A stretch of 64,000 bases of DNA from Microbulbifer aggregans. Lineage in GTDB: Bacteria > Pseudomonadota > Gammaproteobacteria > Pseudomonadales > Cellvibrionaceae. Positions 35,703 to 44,851 of this stretch are shown one piece after another (the stretch's first letter is position 1; every line of letters begins with the position of its first letter). Where the stretch lies: NCBI RefSeq assembly GCF_020524005.1, contig NZ_JAIVKK010000004.1, positions 434,001 through 498,000 on the forward strand, read 5' to 3'. The notes below the pieces were generated by a model, which worked only from the letters and a program-made list of their open reading frames with translations, did not search any database and was not told where the DNA came from. Both the position numbers and the translations under genes were made by a program.

Positions 35703-35735
35703 TTGTAAACCGCTCGTGGTTCATTTGGTTGACAG
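35703..35735. promoter_or_regulatory. BirA (biotin repressor) operator
   Basis: TTGTAAACC at 35703-35711, then 15 bases, then GGTTGACAG at 35727-35735. The consensus from memory is TTGTAAACC-N14/15-GGTTTACAA, so the left half matches fully and the right half at 7 of 9. It lies 95-128 bases upstream of the bioB start. Biotin-loaded BirA would repress the bioB operon here. Confidence 0.85.
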
Positions 35736-35830
35736 CGGTTGGGCCACCGCTACACTGCAGACCTTCAACTATCGATCCCCGGCCGGATAATGACCAATAA
35801 GTCCCGCGGCCCCCGAGGAGAGTAATCCCA

Positions 35831-36901
35831 GTGACTGCCACCCAGCAAATTCCCGAAGCGACTATCCGCCACGATTGGACCCGTCAGCAGGTACTCGACC
35901 TGTTCGCGCTGCCGTTCAACGATCTGCTGTTCACCGCGCAGCAGGTGCACCGGACACATTTTGATGCCAACCGGGTACAGGTGAGCACCCTTTGTTCCAT
36001 CAAAACAGGCGCCTGCCCGGAAGACTGCACTTACTGCCCGCAGAGTGCCCGTTACGACACCGGCCTTGAGCGCGAGAAGCTGATGAAGGTGGAAAAGGTG
36101 GTGGAGGAAGCCCGCGCGGCCAAGGCCAGTGGTGCCACCCGCTTCTGCATGGGTGCCGCGTGGCGCTCGCCGAAGAACAAGGACATGCCTTACGTCACCC
36201 AGATGGTGAAAGAGGTCAAAGCGCTGGGCCTGGAAACCTGCATGACCCTCGGCATGCTCAGTGACGAGCAGGCCAAGGGCCTGGCCGATGCGGGTCTGGA
36301 TTACTACAACCACAACCTGGATACCTCGCCGGAATACTATGGCGAGATCATCACTACCCGCACTTACCAGAATCGCCTCGATACTCTGGCCAATGTGCGC
36401 GCCGCGGGGATGAAAGTCTGTGCCGGCGGCATCATCGGCCTCGGTGAGGGCGAAAAGGATCGTGCCGGCCTGCTGATGCAGCTGGCGAACCTGCCTGACC
36501 ATCCGGAGTCTGTACCGATCAACATGCTGGTGAAAGTGGCGGGTACACCGCTGGCGGAAAACGAGGACCTGGATCCGTTCGAATTTATCCGCTGCATCGC
36601 CGTGGCCCGCATCATGATGCCGAAATCCCATGTGCGCCTTTCGGCCGGTCGTGAGTCCATGAACGACGAGATGCAGTCACTGGCGTTTCTGGCTGGTGCC
36701 AACTCCATTTTCTACGGCGAGAAGCTGCTCACCACCGGCAACCCCGAAGCCAACAAGGATATGCAGCTGTTCGCGCGTCTCGGTATCAAGCCCGAGGAGT
36801 ACCAGCAGTACGAGGATGAAACCGCTGTGGAAGCCGGGCTACAGGCGCAGATCACGGAGCAGCAGAACGATCCATTTTTCTACGACGCCGCCAAGGCGTA
36901 A
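35831..36901 (+). CDS. bioB: Biotin synthase
   Basis: This 356-residue radical-SAM enzyme inserts sulfur into dethiobiotin. The cluster cysteines are Cys62, Cys66 and Cys69 ([11 protein letters not shown]). Other family marks are [16 protein letters not shown] and HVRLSAGRE, the last with the Arg that helps hold the [2Fe-2S] cluster. The start is a GTG with GAGGAG about eleven bases upstream. It heads the bioB-bioF-bioH/C operon, with a BirA-like operator in front. Confidence 0.97.
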   Translation: MTATQQIPEATIRHDWTRQQVLDLFALPFNDLLFTAQQVHRTHFDANRVQVSTLCSIKTGACPEDCTYCPQSARYDTGLEREKLMKVEKVVEEARAAKASGATRFCMGAAWRSPKNKDMPYVTQMVKEVKALGLETCMTLGMLSDEQAKGLADAGLDYYNHNLDTSPEYYGEIITTRTYQNRLDTLANVRAAGMKVCAGGIIGLGEGEKDRAGLLMQLANLPDHPESVPINMLVKVAGTPLAENEDLDPFEFIRCIAVARIMMPKSHVRLSAGRESMNDEMQSLAFLAGANSIFYGEKLLTTGNPEANKDMQLFARLGIKPEEYQQYEDETAVEAGLQAQITEQQNDPFFYDAAKA

Positions 36902-36916
36902 TTCCGGTCAGCGGTT

Positions 36917-38131
36917 TTGACCTCCAGCCTGCAAACATTTCTGCACGAGCGCCTGGCCGAACGCCGGGCGCAACAGCTGTACCGCAGCCATAAAACACTG
37001 GCCGCGGCCCCGGGGCCTGTCGCTGAGGTAGACGGTCGCGAGCTGGTTACCTTCAGCAGCAACGACTATCTCGGCCTTGCCACCCATCCCGATGTGATCG
37101 CCGCGCAGCAGCGGGGCGCTGGCCTGGGTGCCGGGGCCACCGCCTCTCACCTGGTCAACGGCCACTTCGCCATTCACCAGCAGTTGCAGGACAAGATCGC
37201 CGAAATGACCGGACGCGACGCGGCGCTGCTGTTTGGCAGCGGGTATATGGCCAATGTCGGTGTGATCAATGCACTGGTAGGTCGCGGCGATTTTGTGGTG
37301 CAGGACCGCCTCAACCACGCCTCCCTGATCGACGGCGGCCGCTTAAGCGGCGCGCAATATGTGCGCTTTGGTCACAATGATCTCGATGGCCTGGAGCGCC
37401 AGCTACAACGGGCACGCAACCGCAGTGACGGCAAGATCCTGCTGGCGGTGGACGGCGTCTACAGCATGGATGGCGACACGGCACCGCTGGCGGAAATGGC
37501 GCGGCTCAGCGAGCGCTACGATGCCTGGCTGATGGTGGATGAGGCCCATGGTTTTGGTGTCATGGGCAGTGAGGTGTTTCCCGTTGCGGGCAGCGCTGCC
37601 GCCGCGGGGCTGAACCAGAATTCAGCGCCCATTGTGATGGGCACCCTGGGCAAAGCGGCCGGCAATGGCGGTGCCTTTGTGGCCGGTTCCAGAGAACTGA
37701 TCGACTATCTCACCCAGTTTGCCCGTACCTACATCTACACCACCGGCATGCCACCGGCGGTGGCCGCCGGCAGCCTGGCGGCGCTGGAGCTGATGCAGCG
37801 GGCACCGCTGCGCCAGACACTGCAGAGCAGGATCGATTATTTCCGCGCGCGCGCGGATGCGTTGGGCCTGCCGTTGGAAAACTCCCGCAGTGCGATCCAG
37901 CCCCTGGTGCTTGGCTGTGAGGAAACCGTGCTTGCGGTTGCGCAGTCGTTACAGCAGCAGGGCTTTCTCGTGGGGGCGATACGGCCGCCCACGGTTCCTG
38001 CGGGTACGGCTCGGCTGCGGATTACCCTGTCTGCGGCCCATTCCGAGCAACAAATCGAAGGCTTGCTGGCTGCACTTGCGGCCACTCTCCAAGACATTCA
38101 CAAGCCAGTAAGCACCGGGGAGGACGAGTGA
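36917..38131 (+). CDS. bioF: 8-amino-7-oxononanoate synthase
   Basis: The 404-residue PLP enzyme condenses pimeloyl-ACP and alanine. Visible marks are FSSNDYLGLATHP, the DEAHGFGVMG cofactor motif and the Schiff-base Lys246 in GTLGKAAGNGGAF. The start reads TTG at 36917, 15 bases after the bioB stop. The next gene overlaps its stop by four bases (GTGA), so translation is coupled. Confidence 0.96.
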   Translation: MTSSLQTFLHERLAERRAQQLYRSHKTLAAAPGPVAEVDGRELVTFSSNDYLGLATHPDVIAAQQRGAGLGAGATASHLVNGHFAIHQQLQDKIAEMTGRDAALLFGSGYMANVGVINALVGRGDFVVQDRLNHASLIDGGRLSGAQYVRFGHNDLDGLERQLQRARNRSDGKILLAVDGVYSMDGDTAPLAEMARLSERYDAWLMVDEAHGFGVMGSEVFPVAGSAAAAGLNQNSAPIVMGTLGKAAGNGGAFVAGSRELIDYLTQFARTYIYTTGMPPAVAAGSLAALELMQRAPLRQTLQSRIDYFRARADALGLPLENSRSAIQPLVLGCEETVLAVAQSLQQQGFLVGAIRPPTVPAGTARLRITLSAAHSEQQIEGLLAALAATLQDIHKPVSTGEDE

Positions 38132-39723
38132 GTCTGCAAATCGATCACATTGTTTTCCTCCACGGCTGGGGCGGCGACAGCCGCTGCTGGGAGCCGCTGC
38201 GCGAAGAGCTCGCGGTGCTGCCCCAGGCGCTTCACTGTATTGATTTGCCGGGCTTCGGATGTCGCGTGGGCGAAGACTGGCCCGGCACTGAATCCCTGCT
38301 CGCCGACCTGGAAGCTCGTCTGCCGGAAAACTGTCTGCTGGTCGGCTGGTCTCTTGGGGGGATGCTCGCGGTGCAGCTTGCGGTGCGCTCACCCAAAATC
38401 CGCGCGCTGGCCACCATTGCTGCCAACGGGCGCTTTGTCGCCCGCGACGGCTGGCCGGGTATGGCGCCGGATGTATTTACACAGTTCTGTAGCGCCCAGC
38501 GCAGCGAGCCGGAAAAAAACTGGCAGCGTTTCTGCGGGCTGCAGGCCCGTGGCGACAGCGCCATGCGCAGTATCTTGAAAACACTCAAGAGCTGGCAACC
38601 GGAAGTAATGCCCAAGAGCTGGGATACCGCTCTGGAGTGCCTCGGCCAGCTCGACAACCGCGCAAGCCTCGCCCAATTACCAGTGCAATCCCTGCATATC
38701 TTCGGCGCCCAGGACGCACTGGTGCCAGTGACGGCCGCGGAACATATACGCGGGCTGGGGGGAAAGGTCGAGCTCGTCGAGTCGGCGGGCCATTGTCCGC
38801 ACCTGAGTAATCCCAAATTGGTTGCCGGGATATTGCAAGGATTGCTGCAAGGTCGGGAAGAGGCGCCCCTGGAAAAAGCCGCGGTGGCCCGCGCTTTTGG
38901 CCGTGCGGCAGCCAGTTACGACAGCGCGGCACATTTGCAGCGTGCAGTCTGCCGGCAACTGCTGGGCCAGGCGGACGCGTTCGGGGGTTGGGAACCACGG
39001 CGTATCCTGGACCTGGGCAGTGGCACTGGATATGGCAGTGAGCTGTTGCGTCGCCGCTATCCGGACGCGGAGATTATTGCCCTCGACATCGCCCAGCCCA
39101 TGCTGGCTTATGCGCGTGAACACCGGCCACATGCGAACCGCTATATCGCCGCAGATGCGGAACAGTTGCCGCTGGCTGATGGGACTGTGGATCTGGTGTT
39201 CTCCAGTTTCGCCTTGCAATGGTGCTACCGCCTGCCACAGTTGTTTGCCGAGATTCGGCGGGTGACGGCGCCGGGCGGGCGGGCACTGGTTTCTACTCTT
39301 GGTCCCGACACCCTGCACGAGCTCAAGGACAGCTGGGCGCGGGTTGATGACGGTGTGCATGTAAACCGCTTCCTGCCCGCGGAGGATTGGCATGGGGCTG
39401 CACGGGGTTCTGGGTTAGCGGGAACACTTGAACGGGAAATGCGCGTATTGCACTTCGACAGCGTGACCGCGCTGATGCGGGAACTGAAAAGTATCGGTGC
39501 GCAGAACGTAAACCGGGGCGCGGGGAAAGGCCTGCTGAGCCGTGCTCGCCTGCGGCAGCTGGCGGATGCTTATGACCGCTTCCGGGTAAAAGCCGGATTG
39601 CCTGCGAGTTATGAAGTGCTTTACCTGCAGCTTGCCAGAGAGTCCGTCGCAGGCGTTGCAGGGAGCGTGGAGACGGAAGTGGCAGGGAGTGCGCCCGCCG
39701 CGGAGCGGCGGGCTGTGGACTGA
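38128..39723 (+). CDS. bioHC: BioH-BioC fusion (pimeloyl-ACP methyl ester esterase / malonyl-ACP methyltransferase)
   Basis: One 531-residue frame joins two biotin enzymes. Residues 1-245 are an alpha/beta-hydrolase of the BioH type: HGWGGDS near residue 12, nucleophile Ser75 (GWSLGG), Asp196 (GAQDALVP) and His222 (AGHCPHL). Residues about 250-515 are BioC: AFGRAAASYDSAAHLQRAV, the SAM-binding ILDLGSGTGYGS (293-304) and SSFALQWC. BioC methylates malonyl-ACP to start pimeloyl synthesis, and BioH removes the methyl at the end. The GTG start has GGGGAGGA upstream. Similar fusions occur in Saccharophagus relatives, from memory. Confidence 0.94.
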   Translation: MSLQIDHIVFLHGWGGDSRCWEPLREELAVLPQALHCIDLPGFGCRVGEDWPGTESLLADLEARLPENCLLVGWSLGGMLAVQLAVRSPKIRALATIAANGRFVARDGWPGMAPDVFTQFCSAQRSEPEKNWQRFCGLQARGDSAMRSILKTLKSWQPEVMPKSWDTALECLGQLDNRASLAQLPVQSLHIFGAQDALVPVTAAEHIRGLGGKVELVESAGHCPHLSNPKLVAGILQGLLQGREEAPLEKAAVARAFGRAAASYDSAAHLQRAVCRQLLGQADAFGGWEPRRILDLGSGTGYGSELLRRRYPDAEIIALDIAQPMLAYAREHRPHANRYIAADAEQLPLADGTVDLVFSSFALQWCYRLPQLFAEIRRVTAPGGRALVSTLGPDTLHELKDSWARVDDGVHVNRFLPAEDWHGAARGSGLAGTLEREMRVLHFDSVTALMRELKSIGAQNVNRGAGKGLLSRARLRQLADAYDRFRVKAGLPASYEVLYLQLARESVAGVAGSVETEVAGSAPAAERRAVD

Positions 39724-39730
39724 TCCAGAA

Positions 39731-40222
39731 TCAGGGGAAGATTTCGATCGGCGTGCCGGTGTCGACCATGGCCCAGATCTCGTCCATCTGCGGATTGGTC
39801 ACGGCTATACAGCCATCGGTCCAGTTCATCCGCGTCAGGTACTGTTCGATGTTCTTCCAGTGCGGTTTCTGGCCGTGGATCATGATGGCACCACCGGGGC
39901 TGCGGCCCAGTTTCTTGGCCCGTGCGCGGTCGGCGGCATTCGGGTAGGAAACCTGGATCGCGCGGTAATAGGTGCTGTTTTTCTTCTTCCAGTTGAGGGT
40001 ATAGCGGCCCTCTGGCGTGCGGGAGTCACCGGCATACTGCTTATGTCCCACGGGATTCTTGCCGAATACCACCTTGTAGCTTTTCACGACCTTGCCGGCA
40101 CGCTTAAGCTGCATCAGGTGCTTTGATTTGTAGACGACCACTTCATCCACAGGCTTGATCTTGGCAAGTGCCAGGGTCGGCAGCAGAAGCAGGGCAATCA
40201 GACTCAGTTTTATGTATCGCAT
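39731..40222 (-). CDS. L,D-transpeptidase (YkuD domain), exported
   Basis: The product has 163 residues: a Sec signal (ends near residue 20, ...PTLALA), then a YkuD domain with the conserved HG (IMIHGQ) and the catalytic Cys138 in NWTDGCIAV. Such enzymes crosslink peptidoglycan or attach lipoproteins to it through a Cys thioester. It converges with bioH/C with seven bases between and no terminator. Upstream lie a GC-centred palindrome at 40353 and a hairpin at 40376. Confidence 0.88.
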   Translation of the reverse strand: MRYIKLSLIALLLLPTLALAKIKPVDEVVVYKSKHLMQLKRAGKVVKSYKVVFGKNPVGHKQYAGDSRTPEGRYTLNWKKKNSTYYRAIQVSYPNAADRARAKKLGRSPGGAIMIHGQKPHWKNIEQYLTRMNWTDGCIAVTNPQMDEIWAMVDTGTPIEIFP

Positions 40223-40352
40223 GGCTCTCGACGGTTTTCAGTGGGTTTCCGGGGCAAAATCAGCTTCCCTGCTCTCACGCCTCCAGAGTTCCTGCCGAGG
40301 GGCAAAGAGAACACTGGTTGCGCGGTGCGACTTAATCACGCAAATGCGTTAT

Positions 40353-40364
40353 GACAGCGCTGTC
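40353..40364. promoter_or_regulatory. GC-centred palindrome, possible LacI-family (NagR-like) operator
   Basis: GACAGCGCTGTC is a perfect 12-base palindrome in the context TATGACAGCGCTGTCTTA. It resembles the NagR site of Alteromonadales (AATGACARCGYTGTCATT, from memory). It lies 131 bases upstream of the YkuD start and 177 upstream of bioD. The gap 40223-40540 holds this, the hairpin at 40376 and otherwise nothing I can name. Confidence 0.35.
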
Positions 40365-40375
40365 TTAGGCTGTCT

Positions 40376-40395
40376 GCCCCGACCAGGGTCGGGGC
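40376..40395. other. Perfect GC-rich hairpin in the YkuD-bioD gap
   Basis: GCCCCGACC pairs with GGTCGGGGC around a two-base gap, 20 bases in all. It lies between divergent genes, so it is not an obvious terminator. A regulatory or structural role is open. Confidence 0.5.
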
Positions 40396-40540
40396 ACTTG
40401 TTAGGCAATTTTCCTAACCCCGACGCCTCTTGTATGGAGGTGGGTGTTTAAATATTGCTCTATATGGGCAATTTATCATCGAGTAGACGACGTTTAAAGA
40501 GGCGTCAAACAAAAAGACTGAATTGATAGAGGAAGATTCC

Positions 40541-41236
40541 GTGACCCATACGTTTTTCGTGACCGGAACCAATACTGAAGTTGGCAAAACCTATGTCAGT
40601 GCGGCGTTATTACAGGCGGCTGCGGCGCGCGGACTGCAGACGGCCGCGGTCAAACCGGTGGCGTCCGGCTGTGAGCTGACCGAACAGGGCCTGAGAAACA
40701 GCGATGCGCTGACCTTACAGGAGGCAATGACTCTGGAACTGCCCTACCAGCAGGTGAATCCGGTGGCGCTGGAACCGGCCATCGCCCCTCATATTGCCGC
40801 GATGGAAGCGCGCAAGAACCTTGATGCCGGACGCCTGGCGGGGGTTTGTCGCGGTGTGATGAGTGGTGCCGCCGAGTTTGTCGTGATCGAGGGGGCCGGT
40901 GGCTGGCGGGTACCGCTGACGCCGCGCACCATGCTTTCGGACCTGCCGAGGGCGCTGCAACTGCCGGTGATTCTGGTGGTGGGCATGGAGCTGGGCTGTA
41001 TTAACCACGCACTGCTCACCGCCGAGGCGATCCGACGTGACGGCCTGCAGCTGGCGGGCTGGGTGGGCAATTTCGTGCGCGAGAGCGGCATGGTGCGCGC
41101 CGAGGAAAACCTGGGCACGCTGCGCGCGCTGCTGCCGGCCCCCTGTCTCGGGGTGCTGCCGTTCGATGCGCAGGCCGACTACCGCAACGCCGCTGCACAC
41201 CTCGATCTCTCCCTGTTGATACCGGATACTGAGTAG
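40541..41236 (+). CDS. bioD: Dethiobiotin synthetase
   Basis: The 231-residue product starts at GTG 40541, which has GAGGAAG seven bases upstream. An earlier TTG at 40523 lacks such a site. The P-loop VTGTNTEVGKTYVS opens the protein, followed by AVKPVASG, EGAGGWRVPL and WVGNF. It closes the ureido ring of biotin using ATP and CO2. It is detached from the bioB operon by the YkuD gene, and no BirA-like box is visible before it, so its control may differ. Confidence 0.96.
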   Translation: MTHTFFVTGTNTEVGKTYVSAALLQAAAARGLQTAAVKPVASGCELTEQGLRNSDALTLQEAMTLELPYQQVNPVALEPAIAPHIAAMEARKNLDAGRLAGVCRGVMSGAAEFVVIEGAGGWRVPLTPRTMLSDLPRALQLPVILVVGMELGCINHALLTAEAIRRDGLQLAGWVGNFVRESGMVRAEENLGTLRALLPAPCLGVLPFDAQADYRNAAAHLDLSLLIPDTE

Positions 41237-41254
41237 TCCCTATCCATCCCTGGT

Positions 41255-41280
41255 GCCCCGGAAATCCTGCTCCGGGGCTT
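41255..41280 (+). terminator. Terminator after bioD
   Basis: GCCCCGGA pairs with TCCGGGGC around an eight-base loop, followed by TTCTCTCCTTTCC. It starts 18 bases past the bioD stop. Confidence 0.75.
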
Positions 41281-41360
41281 CTCTCCTTTCCGTGGAAAAC
41301 GACTGACCGAGCGCCCGTATTCCTGCAGGCCGCTTGACTTGGACATGCCTTGGCCCTAGA

Positions 41361-41380
41361 TTTCAAACAATTGTTTGAAA
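41361..41380. promoter_or_regulatory. PsrA-like operator before the acyl-CoA dehydrogenase gene
   Basis: TTTCAAACAATTGTTTGAAA is a perfect 20-base palindrome that contains CAAAC-AATT-GTTTG. This fits the PsrA consensus (G/C)AAAC-N2-4-GTTT(G/C), from memory. It ends 37 bases before the ATG. PsrA is a TetR-family repressor released by long-chain fatty acids and controls beta-oxidation genes. Confidence 0.7.
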
Positions 41381-41417
41381 CAACTGATTGATCTCAAGAT
41401 TCTGGAGAAGCGAGACC

Positions 41418-43199
41418 ATGGCCGAGTACAAGGCGCCGCTGCGCGAGATGAACTTCCTACTGCACGAGGTATTTGAGGCAGATAAGCTGTGGGCACGCCT
41501 GCCAGCGCTGGCGGAAACCGCCGACCGCGAAACCGCCGATGCGATCCTCGAAGAGATGGCCAAAGTGGCCTCCAATACCCTCGACCCGATCAACCGCTCC
41601 GGTGACGAAGAAGGCTGTCACTGGAACGACGGCGTTGTGACCACCCCGAAAGGCTTCCCGGAAGCCTACGCCACCTACTGTGAAGGCGGCTGGGGCGCAC
41701 TGGTGGGCAACCCGGAATTCGGCGGCATGGGCATGCCGAAGATGCTGGGTGCGCAGGTTGAAGAGATGATCTGCTCCGCGAACATTTCCTTCGCGCTCTA
41801 CCCGGTACTGACCAACGGTGCCTGCCTGGCCATTGACGCCCACGCCAGTGAAGAACTGAAACAGAAGTACCTGCCGAACATGTACGCCGGTACCTGGGCG
41901 GGCGCCATGGACCTGACCGAGCCGCATGCCGGTACCGACCTCGGCATCATCCGCACCAAGGCGGAGCCACAGGAAGACGGCAGCTACAGCATTACCGGCT
42001 CCAAGATCTTCATTACCGGCGGTGACCACGACCTGTCCGAGAACATTATCCACCTGGTACTGGCCAAGCTGCCGGACGCACCGAAAGGCCCGAAAGGTAT
42101 CTCCCTGTTCCTGGTGCCGAAGATCCTCGTCAACGAAGACGGCAGCCTGGGCGAGCGCAATGGCGTGAGCTGTGGCTCCATCGAACACAAGATGGGTATC
42201 AAGGCCTCTGCCACCTGCGCGATGAACTTTGATGGCGCCAAAGGCTGGCTGGTAGGTGAAGTGAACAAAGGCCTCGCCGCCATGTTCACCATGATGAACT
42301 ACGAGCGCCTGGGTGTGGGTATCCAGGGCCTCGGCGCTTCCGAACGCTCTTACCAGAGCGCCATCGAATACGCTCGTGACCGCGTTCAGAGCCGCTCCCC
42401 GGAAGGTGCCAAGCAGCCGGAAAAAGCTGCAGACCCGATCATCGTGCATCCGGACGTGCGCCGCATGCTGTTGACCCAGAAAGCCTACATCGGTGGTGGC
42501 CGCGCGCTGTCTACCTATGTGGCCAAGTGGCTGGATGTTGCCAAGTTTGGCGAGGGCGAGGAGAAGAAGCACGCGGAAGCGATGGTTGCGCTGCTGACCC
42601 CGGTGGCCAAAGCCTTCTTCACCGACAAGGGCCTGGAGTGCACCGTGATCGGCCAGCAGGTATTCGGCGGCCACGGCTATATCCGCGAGTGGGGCCAGGA
42701 GCAGCTGGTGCGCGACGTGCGTATTACCCAGATCTACGAAGGTACCAATGGTATCCAGGCGCTGGACCTGATCGGCCGCAAGACCGTTGCCAACGGCGGC
42801 GCCTTCTTCGAGCTGTTCGCAGCCGACGTACAGGCATTCATCGATGCCAACAGCGATAACGAAGCCCTGGCGGAATTCATCCAGCCGCTGGCGACCGAGC
42901 TGGCGCGCCTGAAAGACGTGACTGCGGCGGTGATCGAGGCGTCCAAGACGGACCCCAACGCACCGGGTGCGGCTTCCGTGGACTACCTGAACCTGTTCGG
43001 TTATGTGGCTTACGCCTACATGTGGGCGAAAGCGGCGAGCGTTGCCCTGCCGCAGGTCGAAGCCGACGACTTCTATCGCGGTCAGGTGAAAGTGGCGCGT
43101 TTCTACTTTGCCCGTCTGCTGCCGCAGACTGCGGCCCTGGCCAGCAGTGTGGTTGCGGGCAGCGCGACCCTGATGGATATGGAAGACGAACTGTTCTGA
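41418..43199 (+). CDS. Acyl-CoA dehydrogenase (long, DmdC-like type)
   Basis: The 593-residue flavoenzyme is longer than the usual 380 because of N- and C-terminal extensions (MAEYKAPLREMNFLLHEV at the start; a helical end after residue 460). This matches the 3-methylthiopropionyl-CoA dehydrogenase and related branch. The catalytic base is Glu441 in IYEGTNGIQALDLIGRK; other marks are MDLTEPHAGTDLG and GGHGYIREWG. It oxidises an acyl-CoA to the enoyl-CoA, most likely fatty acyl in view of the PsrA-like site. GGAGAAG precedes the ATG. The exact chain length or substrate is unknown. Confidence 0.92.
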   Translation: MAEYKAPLREMNFLLHEVFEADKLWARLPALAETADRETADAILEEMAKVASNTLDPINRSGDEEGCHWNDGVVTTPKGFPEAYATYCEGGWGALVGNPEFGGMGMPKMLGAQVEEMICSANISFALYPVLTNGACLAIDAHASEELKQKYLPNMYAGTWAGAMDLTEPHAGTDLGIIRTKAEPQEDGSYSITGSKIFITGGDHDLSENIIHLVLAKLPDAPKGPKGISLFLVPKILVNEDGSLGERNGVSCGSIEHKMGIKASATCAMNFDGAKGWLVGEVNKGLAAMFTMMNYERLGVGIQGLGASERSYQSAIEYARDRVQSRSPEGAKQPEKAADPIIVHPDVRRMLLTQKAYIGGGRALSTYVAKWLDVAKFGEGEEKKHAEAMVALLTPVAKAFFTDKGLECTVIGQQVFGGHGYIREWGQEQLVRDVRITQIYEGTNGIQALDLIGRKTVANGGAFFELFAADVQAFIDANSDNEALAEFIQPLATELARLKDVTAAVIEASKTDPNAPGAASVDYLNLFGYVAYAYMWAKAASVALPQVEADDFYRGQVKVARFYFARLLPQTAALASSVVAGSATLMDMEDELF

Positions 43200-43236
43200 T
43201 TTCCTGAGCGAAATCCCTGAATTTGATCAACTGATC

Positions 43237-43260
43237 AGCCCCGCTCTGCGGGGCTTTTTT
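43237..43260 (+). terminator. Rho-independent terminator of the acyl-CoA dehydrogenase gene
   Basis: AGCCCCGC pairs with GCGGGGCT around TCT, followed by a T-run, 37 bases past the stop. It is a textbook structure. Confidence 0.93.
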
Positions 43261-43322
43261 CGTTGTGGAGTCTCTTATAGACTCGGTGCATCACAATAAA
43301 AATGCCTGAGGCCAGAATCCTC

Positions 43323-43526
43323 ATGACGGAAAAAGACCAGCCTCTCTCCGTAAAAAAGCTCTCCGACCAGGACCAGGCCAGGGTTGATCAGTACCTGCAA
43401 AGCGGTCATAACGACGTGGAGCGTAAACCGTTTCGCCCGTTCCTGTTGCTCGCTGTGATCGTCGGTGTACTCACTGCGCTATCGCTTCTTAGCCTGTTGA
43501 TCGCACGTACCAAGGGAGTGGTGTAA
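43323..43526 (+). CDS. DUF3094-family small membrane protein
   Basis: This 67-residue protein has a polar start ([20 protein letters not shown]), the conserved ERKPFRPF segment and one membrane helix (about 43-62). This matches DUF3094 proteins of pseudomonads and relatives, whose role is unknown. The ATG at 43323 gives the family-typical start; an ATG at 43302 is also in frame. Its stop overlaps the ATG of the nitroreductase gene by one base, so the two are co-transcribed. Confidence 0.8.
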   Translation: MTEKDQPLSVKKLSDQDQARVDQYLQSGHNDVERKPFRPFLLLAVIVGVLTALSLLSLLIARTKGVV

Positions 43527-44206
43527 TGGCCGGGATCGAGCAGGAAACAGAGCAATTTATTCCCCTGTCTTTCCAGCGGCTCGACGATGCGGACATGGCC
43601 ACGCGGGCGCGAGCCTTTTACCTGCAGATGCGCAGCCGGCGCTCGGTGCGGGATTTCTCTGCGGAGCCGCTGCCGCGCAGCGTAATCGAGGATGCCCTGC
43701 GCACCGCGGGCAGTGCCCCCAGCGGCGCGAATATGCAGCCGTGGCACTTCAGCGTGGTGGCGTCTGCGGAAGTAAAACGCGAGATTCGGCTGGCGGCCGA
43801 GGAAGAAGAGCGGGAGTTTTACCAGCGGCGCGCGTCCGAAGAGTGGCTGGATGCCCTGGCCCCGCTGGGTACCGATGCCCACAAGCCGTTCCTGGAAACC
43901 GCGCCGTACCTGATCGTCATTTTCCTGAAGAAATTTTCCGCGGGAGAGAACGGTGAGCAGCGCAAAAACTATTACACCGCAGAGTCCGTCGGCATTGCGA
44001 CGGGGATGCTGCTGGCCGCGCTGCACAACGCCGGTGTCGCGACGCTGACCCATACTCCCAGCCCAATGAAGTTCCTGAACCGGATTCTGAAGCGCCCGGA
44101 TAGCGAGCGCCCATACATGATCGTGGTGGCGGGGTTACCTGCGGCGGGGGCGCAGGTGCCGGCCATCGAAAAGAAACCGCTGCAGCATATTGCGGAATTT
44201 ATTTGA
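43526..44206 (+). CDS. Nitroreductase-family protein (iodotyrosine-deiodinase-like)
   Basis: The 226-residue FMN-dependent protein has the family start [31 protein letters not shown] and the C-terminal [28 protein letters not shown]. These are closer to the iodotyrosine deiodinase / BluB side of the family than to NfsB. It probably reduces an unknown aromatic or halogenated substrate with NAD(P)H in the cytosol. It is translationally coupled to the small DUF3094 gene and converges with the EVE gene. Confidence 0.85.
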   Translation: MAGIEQETEQFIPLSFQRLDDADMATRARAFYLQMRSRRSVRDFSAEPLPRSVIEDALRTAGSAPSGANMQPWHFSVVASAEVKREIRLAAEEEEREFYQRRASEEWLDALAPLGTDAHKPFLETAPYLIVIFLKKFSAGENGEQRKNYYTAESVGIATGMLLAALHNAGVATLTHTPSPMKFLNRILKRPDSERPYMIVVAGLPAAGAQVPAIEKKPLQHIAEFI

Positions 44207-44248
44207 TGTAATTCTCTTCGAAACGGGCAGTTTATCGGGGGGGATGGG

Positions 44249-44713
44249 TTATCGATGGCCTCCGCGCCCAATCAGATACTGCCACTCTGTCTCGGTCACC
44301 GGCTGAATTGACAGTCGGCCCTGCTTCACCAGCACCATGTCGGCCAGTGCCGGGTCCTGCTTGATCTCCGCCAGCGGTACCGCTCGGGCAAATTCACTCT
44401 GCCACTGGATATCCACACAAAACCAGCGTGGCTTGTCGGCACTAGCCTTGGGGTCGAAGTATTTGCTCTCGGGGTTGTACTGCGCCGGATCGGGGTAGGC
44501 GGCGCGAACGACGATCGCTGTACCCACCACGGCAGGCACTTTGCAGGCGCTGTGATAGAAGAGCACACCGTCGCCCTCGGCTACCTGGTCGCGCAGGAAA
44601 TTGCGCGCCTGATAGTTGCGAATACCGTCCCAGCGGCCGGTATGTCCGGCTTCACCTTTAAGGTCATCCAGGCTGTACTCATCCGGTTCCGACTTGAAAA
44701 GCCAGTACTTCAT
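44249..44713 (-). CDS. EVE-domain protein
   Basis: The 154-residue product is a single EVE domain: MKYWLFKSEPDEYSLDDL at the start, the WDGIRNYQARNFLRD motif, VLFYHSACKVPAVVG, and WFCVDIQW later. EVE is a PUA-like fold that reads modified bases in DNA or RNA. Stand-alone EVE proteins are widespread in proteobacteria and have no settled role. It is divergent from the histidine kinase gene. Confidence 0.92.
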   Translation of the reverse strand: MKYWLFKSEPDEYSLDDLKGEAGHTGRWDGIRNYQARNFLRDQVAEGDGVLFYHSACKVPAVVGTAIVVRAAYPDPAQYNPESKYFDPKASADKPRWFCVDIQWQSEFARAVPLAEIKQDPALADMVLVKQGRLSIQPVTETEWQYLIGRGGHR

Positions 44714-44851
44714 GGTCTTTCCCCTTGGTTTTCACCCTTGGCCTGCGGCAATCTGTCTGTTTGATGCGTTTGGCGGTATTTCGCCGGCAGCACCGGTCGT
44801 TTAGTCTATTTTCCCAGATTGGCGCACTTTCTGCGCTGTTTATGGAGAATT

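Noticed and set aside
41457-42674. Open frame of 405 codons on the minus strand
   Set aside because: It is antisense to the acyl-CoA dehydrogenase gene and shows only composition-driven Gly/Val/His-rich sequence.
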